DNA of 36,745 nt from Nostoc sp. GT001 (GTDB lineage: Bacteria > Cyanobacteriota > Cyanobacteriia > Cyanobacteriales > Nostocaceae). The position numbers and the translations under genes were made by a program. Numbering within the stretch: the first letter of the stretch is position 1; each line of letters begins with the position of its first letter. The DNA is taken from NCBI RefSeq assembly GCF_030382115.1, contig NZ_JAUDRJ010000003.1, positions 4,311,683 through 4,348,427 of the forward strand, given 5' to 3'. Below are positions 1 to 9,069 of the stretch, piece after piece. The notes beneath the pieces are model-generated. The model had not been told where the DNA came from. It ran no database searches and saw only the letters and a program-made list of their open reading frames with translations.

Positions 1-28
1 CCCATTCTGACTCCTGAATTCTGCTTTT

Positions 29-1555
29 TTAAATTTGCAAAAAGTTAGCGATCGCTTGCGGTAATGGCAGAATAATTACAATCAGCAAAGCCATTGCCAG
101 TAACCCCCAAACGTCACGTTTGTTATCCAATTCAGTGACATCATTCAGTGCAGGTTCATCAATCAACGGCATAAATAATAAGATAATTGCCCACACCAAA
201 AATTCTTCCCTAACTAAAGAAAGTAATAGCAACAGCACGCGAGAAATTTGACCAATAACGATCGCAGTTCGTTGTCCAAACATCGCATGGACAATGTGAC
301 CTCCATCTAATTGTCCCACAGGCATTAAATTTAACGCTGTGACAATTAGCCCTAAAAAACCTGCTACTGCAACTGGATGCAAATCGAGGGCTGATGTTGC
401 TGTTAACTGACTTCCCAAAGCTAACTTCGAGAGGATAGCCAGTAAAATTGAATATTTGGGATTAAGGGCATCAGGATTTAAAAGTCGGGTTTTTTCACTC
501 AGGGAAACTACATCAGAATGAGCCAAACCCCAGATTAGTAATGGCAAGGTGACAACAAAACCTGCAATTGGCCCAGCAATACTAATATCAAATAAAGCTT
601 TGCGGTTGGGAATGGGACTACGCATCTGAATAAATGCGCCAAAAGTTCCCAAGAAGAAAGGTACGGGAATAAAGTAAGGCAACGTCGAGCGAATCTTGTA
701 GAATTTAGCTGTCAAATAATGCCCAAGTTCGTGAGTGCCCAAAATAGCCATCAGCCCTAAAGCATAAGGCAATCCCTTGAATAGGACATCTGGGTTAGAT
801 AGAAGTTGAAACAAAGATCCAATTTGCCAAATAGGCGGCAGAGTAACACCAGCATTTTCCACTCCCACCAAGGTAGTAGTGATCAAAGTAGCTATTAGCA
901 GCATCAGCGCTAATCCTGGACGAGTTAATCGTTCCTGGTTGCGTCGTGGTGTATCTGTCTGTTTCGCAGCAGCTTGAGTGTTGGGAACTAGGACAAAGAA
1001 AGGTTTGCCATTGAAGCCTTCTTGAAAAATCAGCAAGAAGCGATCGCCAAATTGTGCTTCAATATTAGTCTTAATCTGCTGGTAAGCGTTGCTGGCTTTA
1101 GTTCGCAACTGCCCCCGACAAATCACAGATTGTGGTCGATACTCAATATTTTGAACGTAGTATACAGACCAAGGAAAACAATTTCGCAGTTGAGTTTCTT
1201 CGGCTAGTTCAATGGGACGCACTATTGGTTCTGGGGTAGGCTGGATAGTTGGTTGTGATTCTGAGGCTGGGGTTTGGGCTTCGTCTGTCTGTGTATCTCT
1301 TGGTACTTGACGCCCCCATTGAAACAACGCCCAGTACAAGACTGTGCAGACAAATACCGACCACAGAATCAGTCCTGGCGGTGGAGGTTGTTTCGCCCCG
1401 TAGATTAGCGTCCATCCACTCAACAGGAATGCTGGTGTCATTAAAACCAGCCACAACAACCATACTGGTGTGCGGGTAATGAGAGCAACGCTGCGCTGCA
1501 CCATTAGATAAGTAGCAAGCCCCAGCAGGAGGATAAACAGAAACCAAAATGCCAT
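29..1555 (-). CDS. Site-2 protease family protein (peptidase M50), membrane metalloprotease
   Basis: Intramembrane zinc protease of the S2P/M50 family, 508 residues from the chosen start. The zinc-binding HELGHY motif is at about residues 275-280 and the third-ligand motif (QLDGGH) at about 417-422, both inside strongly hydrophobic stretches. An N-terminal pair of membrane segments is followed by a Pro/Thr/Glu-rich linker and a soluble domain of about 100 residues before the catalytic core, as in the long cyanobacterial members. I chose the ATG at 1555, just before the hydrophobic start MAFWFLFILL, because an AGAG-type ribosome site lies directly upstream; an in-frame start at 1639 would add 28 residues. 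The substrate cannot be told from sequence. Such proteases cleave membrane-anchored regulators or clear membrane proteins. Confidence 0.93.
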   Translation of the reverse strand: MAFWFLFILLLGLATYLMVQRSVALITRTPVWLLWLVLMTPAFLLSGWTLIYGAKQPPPPGLILWSVFVCTVLYWALFQWGRQVPRDTQTDEAQTPASESQPTIQPTPEPIVRPIELAEETQLRNCFPWSVYYVQNIEYRPQSVICRGQLRTKASNAYQQIKTNIEAQFGDRFLLIFQEGFNGKPFFVLVPNTQAAAKQTDTPRRNQERLTRPGLALMLLIATLITTTLVGVENAGVTLPPIWQIGSLFQLLSNPDVLFKGLPYALGLMAILGTHELGHYLTAKFYKIRSTLPYFIPVPFFLGTFGAFIQMRSPIPNRKALFDISIAGPIAGFVVTLPLLIWGLAHSDVVSLSEKTRLLNPDALNPKYSILLAILSKLALGSQLTATSALDLHPVAVAGFLGLIVTALNLMPVGQLDGGHIVHAMFGQRTAIVIGQISRVLLLLLSLVREEFLVWAIILLFMPLIDEPALNDVTELDNKRDVWGLLAMALLIVIILPLPQAIANFLQI

Positions 1556-1732
1556 GTTCTCTTCAGTAATTTTGACAAAACGCCCCACCAGTAGCTTCAG
1601 CACCATAGCATTAACTACAAGGCAGACCTCAAATCCCAATAACAGTGCTGTTTAACGCTCAAGTTGCAATTCTTGAGAATTTCCACACTGTCATCAAATT
1701 GTCCACAACTCCTCAGTTTCGGTTCTTTGATT

Positions 1733-2464
1733 ATGTGCCCTTTACCTCAAAAGCCAAGTCATACAACTAAGCCACCACGGGCTGTCTTCCTGGACGAAGT
1801 ACTCAGCGGAGGTTCTCTGCAATCGGACTTCGCACAAGAGAGCATTTTTGCTTTTCCACCCAATCGGGACACATTAGGGGGAACCTCTTATTTTATTGTA
1901 AGAAATGAAGGCAATATCCTCATAGATTGCCCTGCACTAGAAAAAACAAATCAAGATTTTTTAACAGCACATGGAGGCGTGCGTTGGTTATTTATCACCC
2001 ATCGCGGCGCTATTGGCAAGACTGCTGAATTTCAGCAAGCCTTTGGCTGCGAGGTGCTAATTCAAGAGCAAGAAGCGTATTTATTACCAGGCTTAACCGT
2101 AACTACTTTTAGACAAGAATTTACTCTTGATATTGCAACACAAGTAATTTGGACACCAGGACATTCTCCCGGCTCATCTTGTCTCTACTACAGTGAACTT
2201 GGAGGTATATTATTTTCTGGTCGCCATTTACTCCCAAACCAGAATGGTCAATCAGTACCATTACGGACAGCTAAAACCTTTCACTGGCCAAGGCAAATTC
2301 AGAGCATTCGATTATTGTTAGAACGTTTCACACCAGAAACTCTCCAGTATATTTGTCCTGGAGCTAATACAGGTTTTCTTAGAGGTAAGCGAGTTATAGA
2401 TCGAGCTTATCAACACCTCGCCTCTCTGGATTTACCAACTTTGCTGGGGATACAACCACTTTAG
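1733..2464 (+). CDS. MBL-fold protein with a degenerate metal site
   Basis: A 243-residue protein with the metallo-beta-lactamase fold pattern: GTSYFIVRNEGNILIDCP strand pair, then FITHRGAIGK where active members have THxHxDH, then TPGHSPGSS, then FSGRHLLP where active members have GD. Only the His of TPGHSPG is kept; the His/Asp cluster of motif 2 and the bridging Asp are missing. It is therefore probably not a normal di-metal hydrolase and may be a binding or structural derivative. The ATG at 1733 (MCPLPQKPSH) is preferred to the upstream one at 1664, whose extra residues look like untranslated sequence and overlap the region just upstream of the divergent protease gene. Confidence 0.8.
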   Translation: MCPLPQKPSHTTKPPRAVFLDEVLSGGSLQSDFAQESIFAFPPNRDTLGGTSYFIVRNEGNILIDCPALEKTNQDFLTAHGGVRWLFITHRGAIGKTAEFQQAFGCEVLIQEQEAYLLPGLTVTTFRQEFTLDIATQVIWTPGHSPGSSCLYYSELGGILFSGRHLLPNQNGQSVPLRTAKTFHWPRQIQSIRLLLERFTPETLQYICPGANTGFLRGKRVIDRAYQHLASLDLPTLLGIQPL

Positions 2465-2607
2465 AGGCAGCATGGCTGTTGAGAACCGCAAAGATGAAAT
2501 TTTGTCCAGACAGCAATTTTCATGTATTTGAACCATACATGTCGTAGGGGTGCAAGGCCTTCATAGGTGTCAACTTAACGCTAAACCCACTTGGTGACAA
2601 CGTTTTG

Positions 2608-2692
2608 CCCTCACCCCCTCTCCCTTGGGGAGAGGGGAACTAGACATTCAATTCCCCTTCTCCCTTGGGAGAAGAGGGGATGAGGGCGTGAG
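2608..2692. repeat. Interspersed hairpin repeat in the MBL-dnaG gap
   Basis: The 331-bp gap between the MBL-fold gene and dnaG holds two facing G/C-rich hairpins (CCCCTCTCCC-TTGG-GGAGAGGGG and CTTCTCCC-TTGGGAGAAG), bracketed by CCCTCA and TGAGGG so that the whole unit is palindromic. This looks like a typical dispersed repeat of filamentous cyanobacteria and may act as a transcript end for the two convergent genes. I see no gene in the gap. Confidence 0.6.
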
Positions 2693-2795
2693 GTATTTGC
2701 AAAACGCCTGTCCGATATTTTTCCCCACAATGCCAAGAAGTCTACTGAACTATCTTGAGGTCTAATCAAGATTTAGGTTGAGCGTGAGTGCAAGG

Positions 2796-4775
2796 CTACA
2801 ATAACTCGGTGATGGAAAATAAGCGTTGTCGGTCTATTTGTTGAAGCTTGATTTTTTCAGCGTAGAAAGCCTGATAATAATATTCATAGCGCTCTGGTTC
2901 CGCTTCTGGATCGGTTTGTTGCCATAGTTCCAAAAAGTGACGATAGCGTTTTTCAAGCATCACTAAATCCATACAAGCGATCGCAGCTTGAACTACTTGC
3001 GGAGTCCGCAGTATTTCTTTCTGGTTTTTTTCATCCACATGAAATAAATGGGAAATTAACCCAATCTCGCTGTCAAATTCTAAAAACCGATCTTGGAGAC
3101 GGGAAATTAAATTTGGTAGAGACGCAAAGTTTTTCGTCTCTCCATCACCGGATGACATTTCTAAAATCTGTTGCCATAAAAATCGGTGGTGGGAAAGACT
3201 AAATTGCAAATCTCGCTCCTCTAGTTCGTCAACAATCATTTGACGCTGTTCGGGACAATGCAAGTAAATCCGTAGTAATAATGCCTCTGCGTGTTCTAAA
3301 AGGCTGCGTTCTGTGGGGAGTGGAGAGTTGGGACTTGTACTGAGAGAAGCCGAAGTAGTGGACAATGCGGATTTGCCACCTCCCCATGCTTTCTTTGCTG
3401 ATACGGGCTTAGAATATGTAGCCGCAGCCGGAGCAATTTGAGTTAACAGATTTTCGACTCTTAGGGGTATAAGTCTGGTATCTCCTAAACTGAGTATTTC
3501 TGCACAGTAGGAAACATAATAATTTCGTGTATCGCTGTTAGCTATATTTTTAAGTAATTTGACTATTTGCTGAGTTACTTGCTGAAAATCAGTAGCCTGT
3601 TTCAAATCTCGGTCTTGAATAATTTGCTGAATCTGCCAGTCTAGCCAAAGTGGCGCATTTTTTAGCAGTTCTCCATAATCTTCTGGAGTGTGACTATGCA
3701 AATATTCATCAGCATCTTTGCCATCGGGTAAATTGAGAATTTTTAACTGAACTTCGCCCTTGTATGCTAATTCGGCAATTTCACCGATCGCCCGTTCGGC
3801 GGCATTAGTTCCGGCTTTATCAGCATCAAAGTTGAGTACTAATTGTTTCGATTCGGTGTAGCGTAATATTAACCGGACTTGTTCTAAGCTTAAGGCTGTA
3901 CCAAGGGAGGCGACAGCGTTATTAATACCAGCAGCGTGGAGAGCGATCGCATCAAAATATCCCTCTACCACCACGGCTTGATCGAGTTGGGAAATCCCAC
4001 CTTTGGCTTGATCGAGGGCAAATAATGTTTTACCTTTACTAAAAAGTTCGGTTTCTGGTGAATTCAGATATTTAGGCTGTTCATCCGTGAGAGTTCTCCC
4101 ACCAAAGGCAATGACGCGCCCTTGGACATCGCGGATGGGAATCATCAAGCGATCGCGAAATACATCATAATATCCGCCCCCTTCCCGGCGTGGCTTAATC
4201 AATCCCGCTTTTTCCAGTATTTGCACTGGGTAATGTTTATCATCCACTAAATAACGATAGAGAGTTTCCCAACCTGCGGGGGCATAACCTAAACCAAATT
4301 GCTGTATAGTTTCTTCTTTGAATTGGCGGTTAGATTGTAAATATTTAAGTGCCTTTTGCCCTTGTGATTGTCTGAGTGCGTGTTGATAAAACTGTGCGGA
4401 CGAAGCCAGAACTTCATACAACTGTTCACGCAAAGATAGCTGACGCTGTAATTCTTGGCGTTGTTCGGGTTCGAGAGTTTGCACAGGGACTTGGTAACGC
4501 CGTGCTAAATCCAGCACCACGTCAGCAAAAGAACGCTTTCCCAACTCCATGACAAACTTAATGGCATTTCCCCCAGCTTGACAGCCGAAGCAATAGTACA
4601 TTTGCTTGGTCTGGCTAACGGTGAAACTGGGAGATTTCTCATCATGGAATGGGCACAAACCGACAAAATCCTTTCCGCGTTTGCGTAAAACTACGTATTC
4701 CGAGACGACATCTACAATATCAGCCCGTAATTTAATTTCCTCAATTGTGTCTGGGTGCAAGCGGGGGATTTGCAT
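2796..4775 (-). CDS. dnaG: DNA primase DnaG
   Basis: Replicative primase that makes RNA primers at the fork, 659 residues from the chosen start. The N-terminal CHCC zinc finger is at C41, H44, C62 and C65 (CPFH and CFGC). The TOPRIM core follows, with VVVEGYFDAI as the catalytic Glu motif and NFDADKAG as the acidic motif. A variable linker of about 50 Ser/Pro-rich residues precedes the C-terminal helicase-binding region. The start MQIPRLHPDTIEEIK is the usual one for cyanobacterial DnaG; a GTG 18 bases upstream is also in frame. It is convergent with the MBL-fold gene. Confidence 0.97.
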   Translation of the reverse strand: MQIPRLHPDTIEEIKLRADIVDVVSEYVVLRKRGKDFVGLCPFHDEKSPSFTVSQTKQMYYCFGCQAGGNAIKFVMELGKRSFADVVLDLARRYQVPVQTLEPEQRQELQRQLSLREQLYEVLASSAQFYQHALRQSQGQKALKYLQSNRQFKEETIQQFGLGYAPAGWETLYRYLVDDKHYPVQILEKAGLIKPRREGGGYYDVFRDRLMIPIRDVQGRVIAFGGRTLTDEQPKYLNSPETELFSKGKTLFALDQAKGGISQLDQAVVVEGYFDAIALHAAGINNAVASLGTALSLEQVRLILRYTESKQLVLNFDADKAGTNAAERAIGEIAELAYKGEVQLKILNLPDGKDADEYLHSHTPEDYGELLKNAPLWLDWQIQQIIQDRDLKQATDFQQVTQQIVKLLKNIANSDTRNYYVSYCAEILSLGDTRLIPLRVENLLTQIAPAAATYSKPVSAKKAWGGGKSALSTTSASLSTSPNSPLPTERSLLEHAEALLLRIYLHCPEQRQMIVDELEERDLQFSLSHHRFLWQQILEMSSGDGETKNFASLPNLISRLQDRFLEFDSEIGLISHLFHVDEKNQKEILRTPQVVQAAIACMDLVMLEKRYRHFLELWQQTDPEAEPERYEYYYQAFYAEKIKLQQIDRQRLFSITELL

Positions 4776-4826
4776 GGCTTTGTCATTAGTCACTTGTACT
4801 GAGTTTCGACTGCGCTCAACTACCGC

Positions 4827-4905
4827 GTTCGCGTAGCGTCTCGTTGGCGCAGCTCTCGTAGAGAAGAGAAGCCGAAGTATTGGTTATTGGTTATTGGTCA
4901 TGAAC
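4827..4905. repeat. Dispersed intergenic repeat upstream of dnaG
   Basis: The 252-bp divergent gap between dnaG and the amidase gene contains a GCGTAGCGTCTC / TAGAGAAGAG motif and then three tandem TTGGTTA-type units. These motifs recur in Nostoc-type intergenic DNA. The promoters of both divergent genes must lie in this gap, but no strong -35/-10 pair stands out. Confidence 0.45.
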
Positions 4906-5027
4906 TTTGGAGAAATGCCAAAGGACAAATGACTTTAGACTTCTGATAGCTATTATATTCTTGTTGCTAGACCAAGAATGATGTATAGAATTGCTTAGAC
5001 TTAATTTTACTAGAGGAAATACTGAAA

Positions 5028-6380
5028 ATGGGGCGTATTTTTATATCAGCGGCTCATGGAGGCAAAGAAGCGGGAGGAATAGATCAAGGTGCGATCGCAG
5101 GTGGTACAACTGAAGCTAGAGAAATGATTCTGCTGCGGGATTTGATTGTCACGGAACTGAGGGCGCGGAGTTTGGAAATTTTAGCGGTTCCTGATGACTT
5201 GAGCGCCGCCCAAACTATCACCTGGATCAATTCCCGCGGCCGCCGGGGTGATGTCGCCCTAGAAATTGCAGCTAATGCGGCTAATAGCCCTTCTGTGCGT
5301 GGGGCTAGCGTTTTCTACATTGCTAATAATAGCGATCGCAAGAGCAATGCTGAACAGCTACTAGTGGGGTTGTTGCGCCGCGTACCCCAATTACCGAATC
5401 GCGGAGTCAAACCAGATACAGATAGTGGATTGGGTAGTTTAGCATTTTGTCGTCAGACAACGCTGCCAGCTTTGGTAATGCAAGTAGGGTTTCTCAGCAA
5501 TCCAGAAGATCGGGCTTTGCTGCAAACTCGTCGCCGCGATTTTGCTTTGGGAATTGTCGATGGATTGGTAACTTGGAGTCGTGTAATTGACCCCACTACT
5601 GGAACTCCGACAGAAGCAAATTATCCGCCAATTAATATCAATATTAATGGGCAAAGTTACTCGGAACAAGGAGTGCTAGTTAATGGTAATGCTTACATTC
5701 CCATCGATTTAGTAGATCGTCTAAGAATTGACCTTTCAAAAGCAGCTAATGTCAATCGCATTACCTATCGCAAAGTAGTTTATGTTAAAGCGATTGAACT
5801 GCGAGATTTTAATGTTGCAGTTAGTTGGGATGCGGCAACTCGTACTGTTAGCTTGCGATCGAATTTGGTGGTTTGCCCTGGTCAATTTGAGCGGTTAATG
5901 TCGAACGGTAATACTTCTGAAATACAGTTACAATTATTCCTCAGAAACAATAATGAAAATGCCTTAACAAAGTTTCCTGATATCCCAAAACTTTATCGGG
6001 AAGAAGCAGGTATAGAAGGAGTGAACTATGATATTGCCTTTTGCCAAATGTGTGTAGAAACTGGATTTTTACGGTTTGGTGGCGATATTAGACCTGAGCA
6101 AAATAACTTTGCAGGCTTAGGTGCGATCGGTGGCGGTTCGGAGGCTGCGTCTTTTCCAAGTGCCAGAATTGGAGTCAGGGCGCACATCCAACATTTGAAA
6201 GCTTACGCCAGTTTAGAACCTTTGGTACAAGAAGTAGTAGATCCCAGATTTCGCTTTGTAACGCGGGGAATTGCGCCATTAATCGATCAGCTATCAGGGC
6301 GGTGGTCAGCAGATTTGGATTATAGTACAAAGATTTCAGCAATGCTCAAACGATTATATGAATCAGCAGGACTTCTTTGA
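5028..6380 (+). CDS. N-acetylmuramoyl-L-alanine amidase-like protein with C-terminal glucosaminidase-like domain
   Basis: A 450-residue cell-wall protein with no obvious signal peptide. Residues 1-190 match the Amidase_3 fold (ISAAHGG at the start, GFLSNPED near residues 154-161). Residues about 205-290 resemble a copper-amine-oxidase-like stalk domain. Residues about 300-450 look like a glucosaminidase/lysozyme-type domain, with E344 in CVETGFLRFGG as the likely catalytic acid and NNFAGLGAIGG after it. In the amidase domain the first zinc ligand His10 is present. The usual SIHAN motif reads EIAAN (Ala81 for His) and the usual catalytic Glu before GFLSN is Gln152. The amidase half may therefore be inactive. 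ATG at 5028 follows an AGAGGA ribosome site with good spacing. Confidence 0.85.
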   Translation: MGRIFISAAHGGKEAGGIDQGAIAGGTTEAREMILLRDLIVTELRARSLEILAVPDDLSAAQTITWINSRGRRGDVALEIAANAANSPSVRGASVFYIANNSDRKSNAEQLLVGLLRRVPQLPNRGVKPDTDSGLGSLAFCRQTTLPALVMQVGFLSNPEDRALLQTRRRDFALGIVDGLVTWSRVIDPTTGTPTEANYPPINININGQSYSEQGVLVNGNAYIPIDLVDRLRIDLSKAANVNRITYRKVVYVKAIELRDFNVAVSWDAATRTVSLRSNLVVCPGQFERLMSNGNTSEIQLQLFLRNNNENALTKFPDIPKLYREEAGIEGVNYDIAFCQMCVETGFLRFGGDIRPEQNNFAGLGAIGGGSEAASFPSARIGVRAHIQHLKAYASLEPLVQEVVDPRFRFVTRGIAPLIDQLSGRWSADLDYSTKISAMLKRLYESAGLL

Positions 6381-6684
6381 GTAAGGATAAGAAAATTACT
6401 CAGGTTCTGCAATGTGCGATCGCCTATGGTGGGCGAAATGCGATCGCAAACACGATCTGCTTCAGCCGGAATGTGGGTTTTGAGTATCTTAACATTGCGA
6501 TTTTTTTTGCTATTCTGCCCACTCAGAGGCGATTGTACTTTCATAACACTCATACATCCCCGTTAGGGGAATTATAAAATTTTTATTAAATTCCTTAATT
6601 GTCTTAACTGTCCTTGCTTTTTGTTGAATTAATTTTTAATATTTTTTCATTGAGTAAAAGAAGGACATAAATATATCGGTATAA

Positions 6685-6825
6685 AAAATAACTGTTAATG
6701 ACGTGACTATTTTGGATGTAAAAGGCAGCATAAACATTGCAGAAGGTTCTGTACCTCTTGGTAAGGCAGTTATAAACGCCCTTGAAGGTGGGGCTAAAAA
6801 TGATATTCAAATCATACTTCAATAA
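6685..6825 (+). pseudogene. Relic of a STAS-domain (anti-sigma factor antagonist) gene
   Basis: A 46-codon open stretch reads ...VTILDVKGSINIAEGSV PLGKAVINALEGGAK... This is the first strand-helix unit of a STAS domain of the SpoIIAA/RsbV type (DVTIxDxxGRIxxGEGS, then a helix ending in GAKK). The stretch ends at a TAA where the family continues with the phosphorylated-Ser motif, so the second half is missing. No ATG is present in frame; GTG at 6703 is the only start-like codon. The rest of the gap 6381-6941 is AT-rich, has no convincing gene and holds a GCGATCGC-rich segment near 6415-6450. I treat the open stretch as a decayed fragment. It is also possible, though less likely, that it is a short expressed peptide. 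Confidence 0.6.
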
Positions 6826-6995
6826 TTTCTCATAGAAATTGTCAAAATTAACACATATATCTTGGCACTTTGTAAACTACTGCCACAGTATTCTGCTCCA
6901 GTGTTTTACCAAGACAATGTGCTTACAGGCATCGCAGGGAGGTGAGAAATCCCTCTGTGAAAAATCATTCATTACAAGTAATTGGAAATTATTTA

Positions 6996-8144
6996 ATGAA
7001 AGCATTACTGGCTGAAGCTACATGGACACCAAAGAAGCAAAACCTTAACAAAAATTTAGGTGTTGTCGGGAGCCTTGCTTGGAAAGATCCACAATTGAAG
7101 ATTGTTGATAAAAGCTTCCCTGTTCTTAGGCATGATGAGCTTCTAGTAAGGGTTAAATATTGTGGTGTCTGTGGGTCAGATATTCACGTTTATGAGACAG
7201 ATAAAGAAGGGTATATTCTATTTTCTGGCCCTACCAAGTTACCCGTTGTTTTAGGACATGAGCTTTCAGGTGAAATCGTCGAAGTTGGTAAAGAAGTTAA
7301 AGGATTTTACCAGGGTGATATTATAACTACAGAAAGCATTTTATGGTGTGGACACTGTACACCTTGCCGCATAGGAATGCCTAATCAGTGTGAAAATGTC
7401 GAACTGTTGGGATTAACAGTAGATGGTGGCTTCGCTGAATATATAACTCTCAAAGCAAAATATTGTTGGAAACTTAATCATTTACAAGAAAGATATTCCT
7501 TTGAAGAGGTTTGTAAAATAGGTACTTTAATAGAACCTATCGGTTGTGCTTATAACGGTATCTTTATATCGGGAAATGGTTTCTTACCTGGTGCATTTGC
7601 CATAGTCTATGGTGTAGGAGCAATTGGACTAGGTGCTGTGATGTTACTTAAAGCAGCAGGTGCAGCAATAGTAATAGCAGTTGATTCTATTGAAGAAAGA
7701 CTCAATATTGCTAAATCAATGGGAGCTGATTACGCTTACAATATAGCCTCCACAAATGATTTTTCGGAGATGGTTCAAGAAATTACAGGAGGTTGGGGAG
7801 CCGATATTCAAGTTGAAGCCGCAGGAGCAGCTAAATATACCATCCCAATGATGGAAAGAAATATTGCCAAAAGAGGAAAAATTATTTATTTAGGTCGGGC
7901 AGACTCAGAAGCATTTATAGATTTGAATAGTCTTGTAAGTGGGGCACATACAATAGTAGGTTCTCGTGGACATTCTGGATATGGAATATTTAATAACGTA
8001 ATCGCCATGATTCACAAAGGAAAACTTTGTGGAATTGAAAAACTTGTAACTTCATCTTTCCCCTTGAGAGACATCTTAAATGCTTTCGAGTCTTCGCGTT
8101 CCAGAAAAGATGGAAAAATACTAATTAATATGCACTCTGTATAA
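6996..8144 (+). CDS. Zinc-dependent alcohol dehydrogenase, scyllo-inosose 3-dehydrogenase-like
   Basis: Medium-chain dehydrogenase/reductase of 382 residues from the chosen ATG. Catalytic zinc ligands are C59, H88 and E89 (YCGVCGSD and LGHELSGE). The structural zinc loop has Cys at 118, 121, 124 and 132 (WCGHCTPC...NQC). The nucleotide-binding motif is GVGAIGLGAV. Long stretches (ETDKEGYILF, NVDGxFAEY-like LTVDGGFAEY, VGSRGHSGYG) match what I remember of the IolM-type scyllo-inosose dehydrogenases, so a cyclitol or sugar alcohol is the likely substrate, with NAD as cofactor. A GTG at 6942 is in frame, but GGAGG abuts it too closely. The gene is more AT-rich than its neighbours, which hints at transfer. 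No other inositol genes are nearby. Confidence 0.85.
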   Translation: MKALLAEATWTPKKQNLNKNLGVVGSLAWKDPQLKIVDKSFPVLRHDELLVRVKYCGVCGSDIHVYETDKEGYILFSGPTKLPVVLGHELSGEIVEVGKEVKGFYQGDIITTESILWCGHCTPCRIGMPNQCENVELLGLTVDGGFAEYITLKAKYCWKLNHLQERYSFEEVCKIGTLIEPIGCAYNGIFISGNGFLPGAFAIVYGVGAIGLGAVMLLKAAGAAIVIAVDSIEERLNIAKSMGADYAYNIASTNDFSEMVQEITGGWGADIQVEAAGAAKYTIPMMERNIAKRGKIIYLGRADSEAFIDLNSLVSGAHTIVGSRGHSGYGIFNNVIAMIHKGKLCGIEKLVTSSFPLRDILNAFESSRSRKDGKILINMHSV

Positions 8145-8311
8145 GATAATCAGAAAATACTTAGTTTTCTAGCTGAATTATTGCCTGTGGTATTAATATC
8201 ACGTGGTGAATTTAAATCTCTAATCTTGTTGGCTACTCCAGCATACTATTAGGGAGTTTAAAACAAGCGATTGATTACCTTACCTTGAATTTTTGAAAGT
8301 AGTCTTTAGCA

Positions 8312-8740
8312 ATGAACAAAACTTTATTTCATCTTACCTTTCCTGTGACAGACCTTGCTCTGGCAAAAACCTACTATGTTGATGCTTTGGGTTGTATTCC
8401 TGGTCGAGAAAATCGTCAACTTTTAATTCTTAATCTCCACGGACATCAATTTGTGGCTTTCTTGACTAAAGAAATCCTTGTACCTCAACCGATATACCCC
8501 AGGCATTGCGGAATTGTCTTTAGCTTAAAAAGTGATTGGGAAGAAGTACTTTCAAGGGCAGAGCGACAAAAGCTCACTTTTAGACAAAAACCCGAACTCC
8601 GTTTTGCTGATTCTTTTATAGAGCATGATACCTTTTTTTTAGAAGATCCTTTCTATAACTTGATAGAGTTTAAACATTATCGTCACCCAGAAGCAATTTT
8701 TGGATATTATGACTATACGCAAATAGAAGAACGGGTTTGA
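8312..8740 (+). CDS. VOC (glyoxalase/bleomycin-resistance fold) family protein
   Basis: A 142-residue vicinal-oxygen-chelate protein. It begins LFHLTFPVTDLALAKTYYVDALG, the usual first beta-alpha-beta module with a metal-binding His (H8 in FHLTFPV). The second module has RHCGIVF (His) and ends DPFYNLIEFK (Glu), so a metal-binding His/His/Glu set is complete. Members of this family are lyases, dioxygenases or isomerases, and the reaction cannot be assigned from sequence alone. It follows the dehydrogenase gene by 167 bp on the same strand without a clear shared promoter. Confidence 0.85.
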   Translation: MNKTLFHLTFPVTDLALAKTYYVDALGCIPGRENRQLLILNLHGHQFVAFLTKEILVPQPIYPRHCGIVFSLKSDWEEVLSRAERQKLTFRQKPELRFADSFIEHDTFFLEDPFYNLIEFKHYRHPEAIFGYYDYTQIEERV

Positions 8741-8827
8741 CAGGGGTTAAAATAATTCGTAATTTGTAATAACGTTCCTACCTCGCTAACGTAATTCGTG
8801 ATTAAAATAGTAGGAGATTTATCAAAC

Positions 8828-8960
8828 AGAATTCAGAACTCAGGAGTCAGAATTCAGTATGAATAATGCACAACTGGTGGATAAATAAGTGAGTTTAAGA
8901 CCCCCGCTAATTGATTCTGACTTCAGAATTCTGGATTCTGGATTCTGGATTCTTCTTCAA
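8828..8960. repeat. Dispersed GAATTC/heptamer repeat block
   Basis: The 329-bp gap 8741-9069 contains TATCAAACAGAATTCAG followed by AGGAGTCAG-type units, then about 60 bp later a facing block with three tandem GGATTCT units after CAGAATTC. The same motif recurs at the extreme left of the window (2-24, opposite orientation) and at 36678-36717. A degenerate GTAATTCGTAATT-like tract flanks it. No gene is visible; the MATE promoter must lie in the right part of the gap. Confidence 0.65.
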
Positions 8961-9069
8961 TTACAACTAATTCAAAATCACCAATTTGACAATTTGGTGT
9001 GGTGTTGCGCCGAAAATAACGAACTACGAATTAGCTAAATATCCAATCGCATCAGCTAACTAATTCTAA

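Noticed and set aside
6377..6577. Small gene after the amidase
   Set aside because: It has no ribosome site, low-quality composition with GCGATCGC repeats, and no recognisable pattern.
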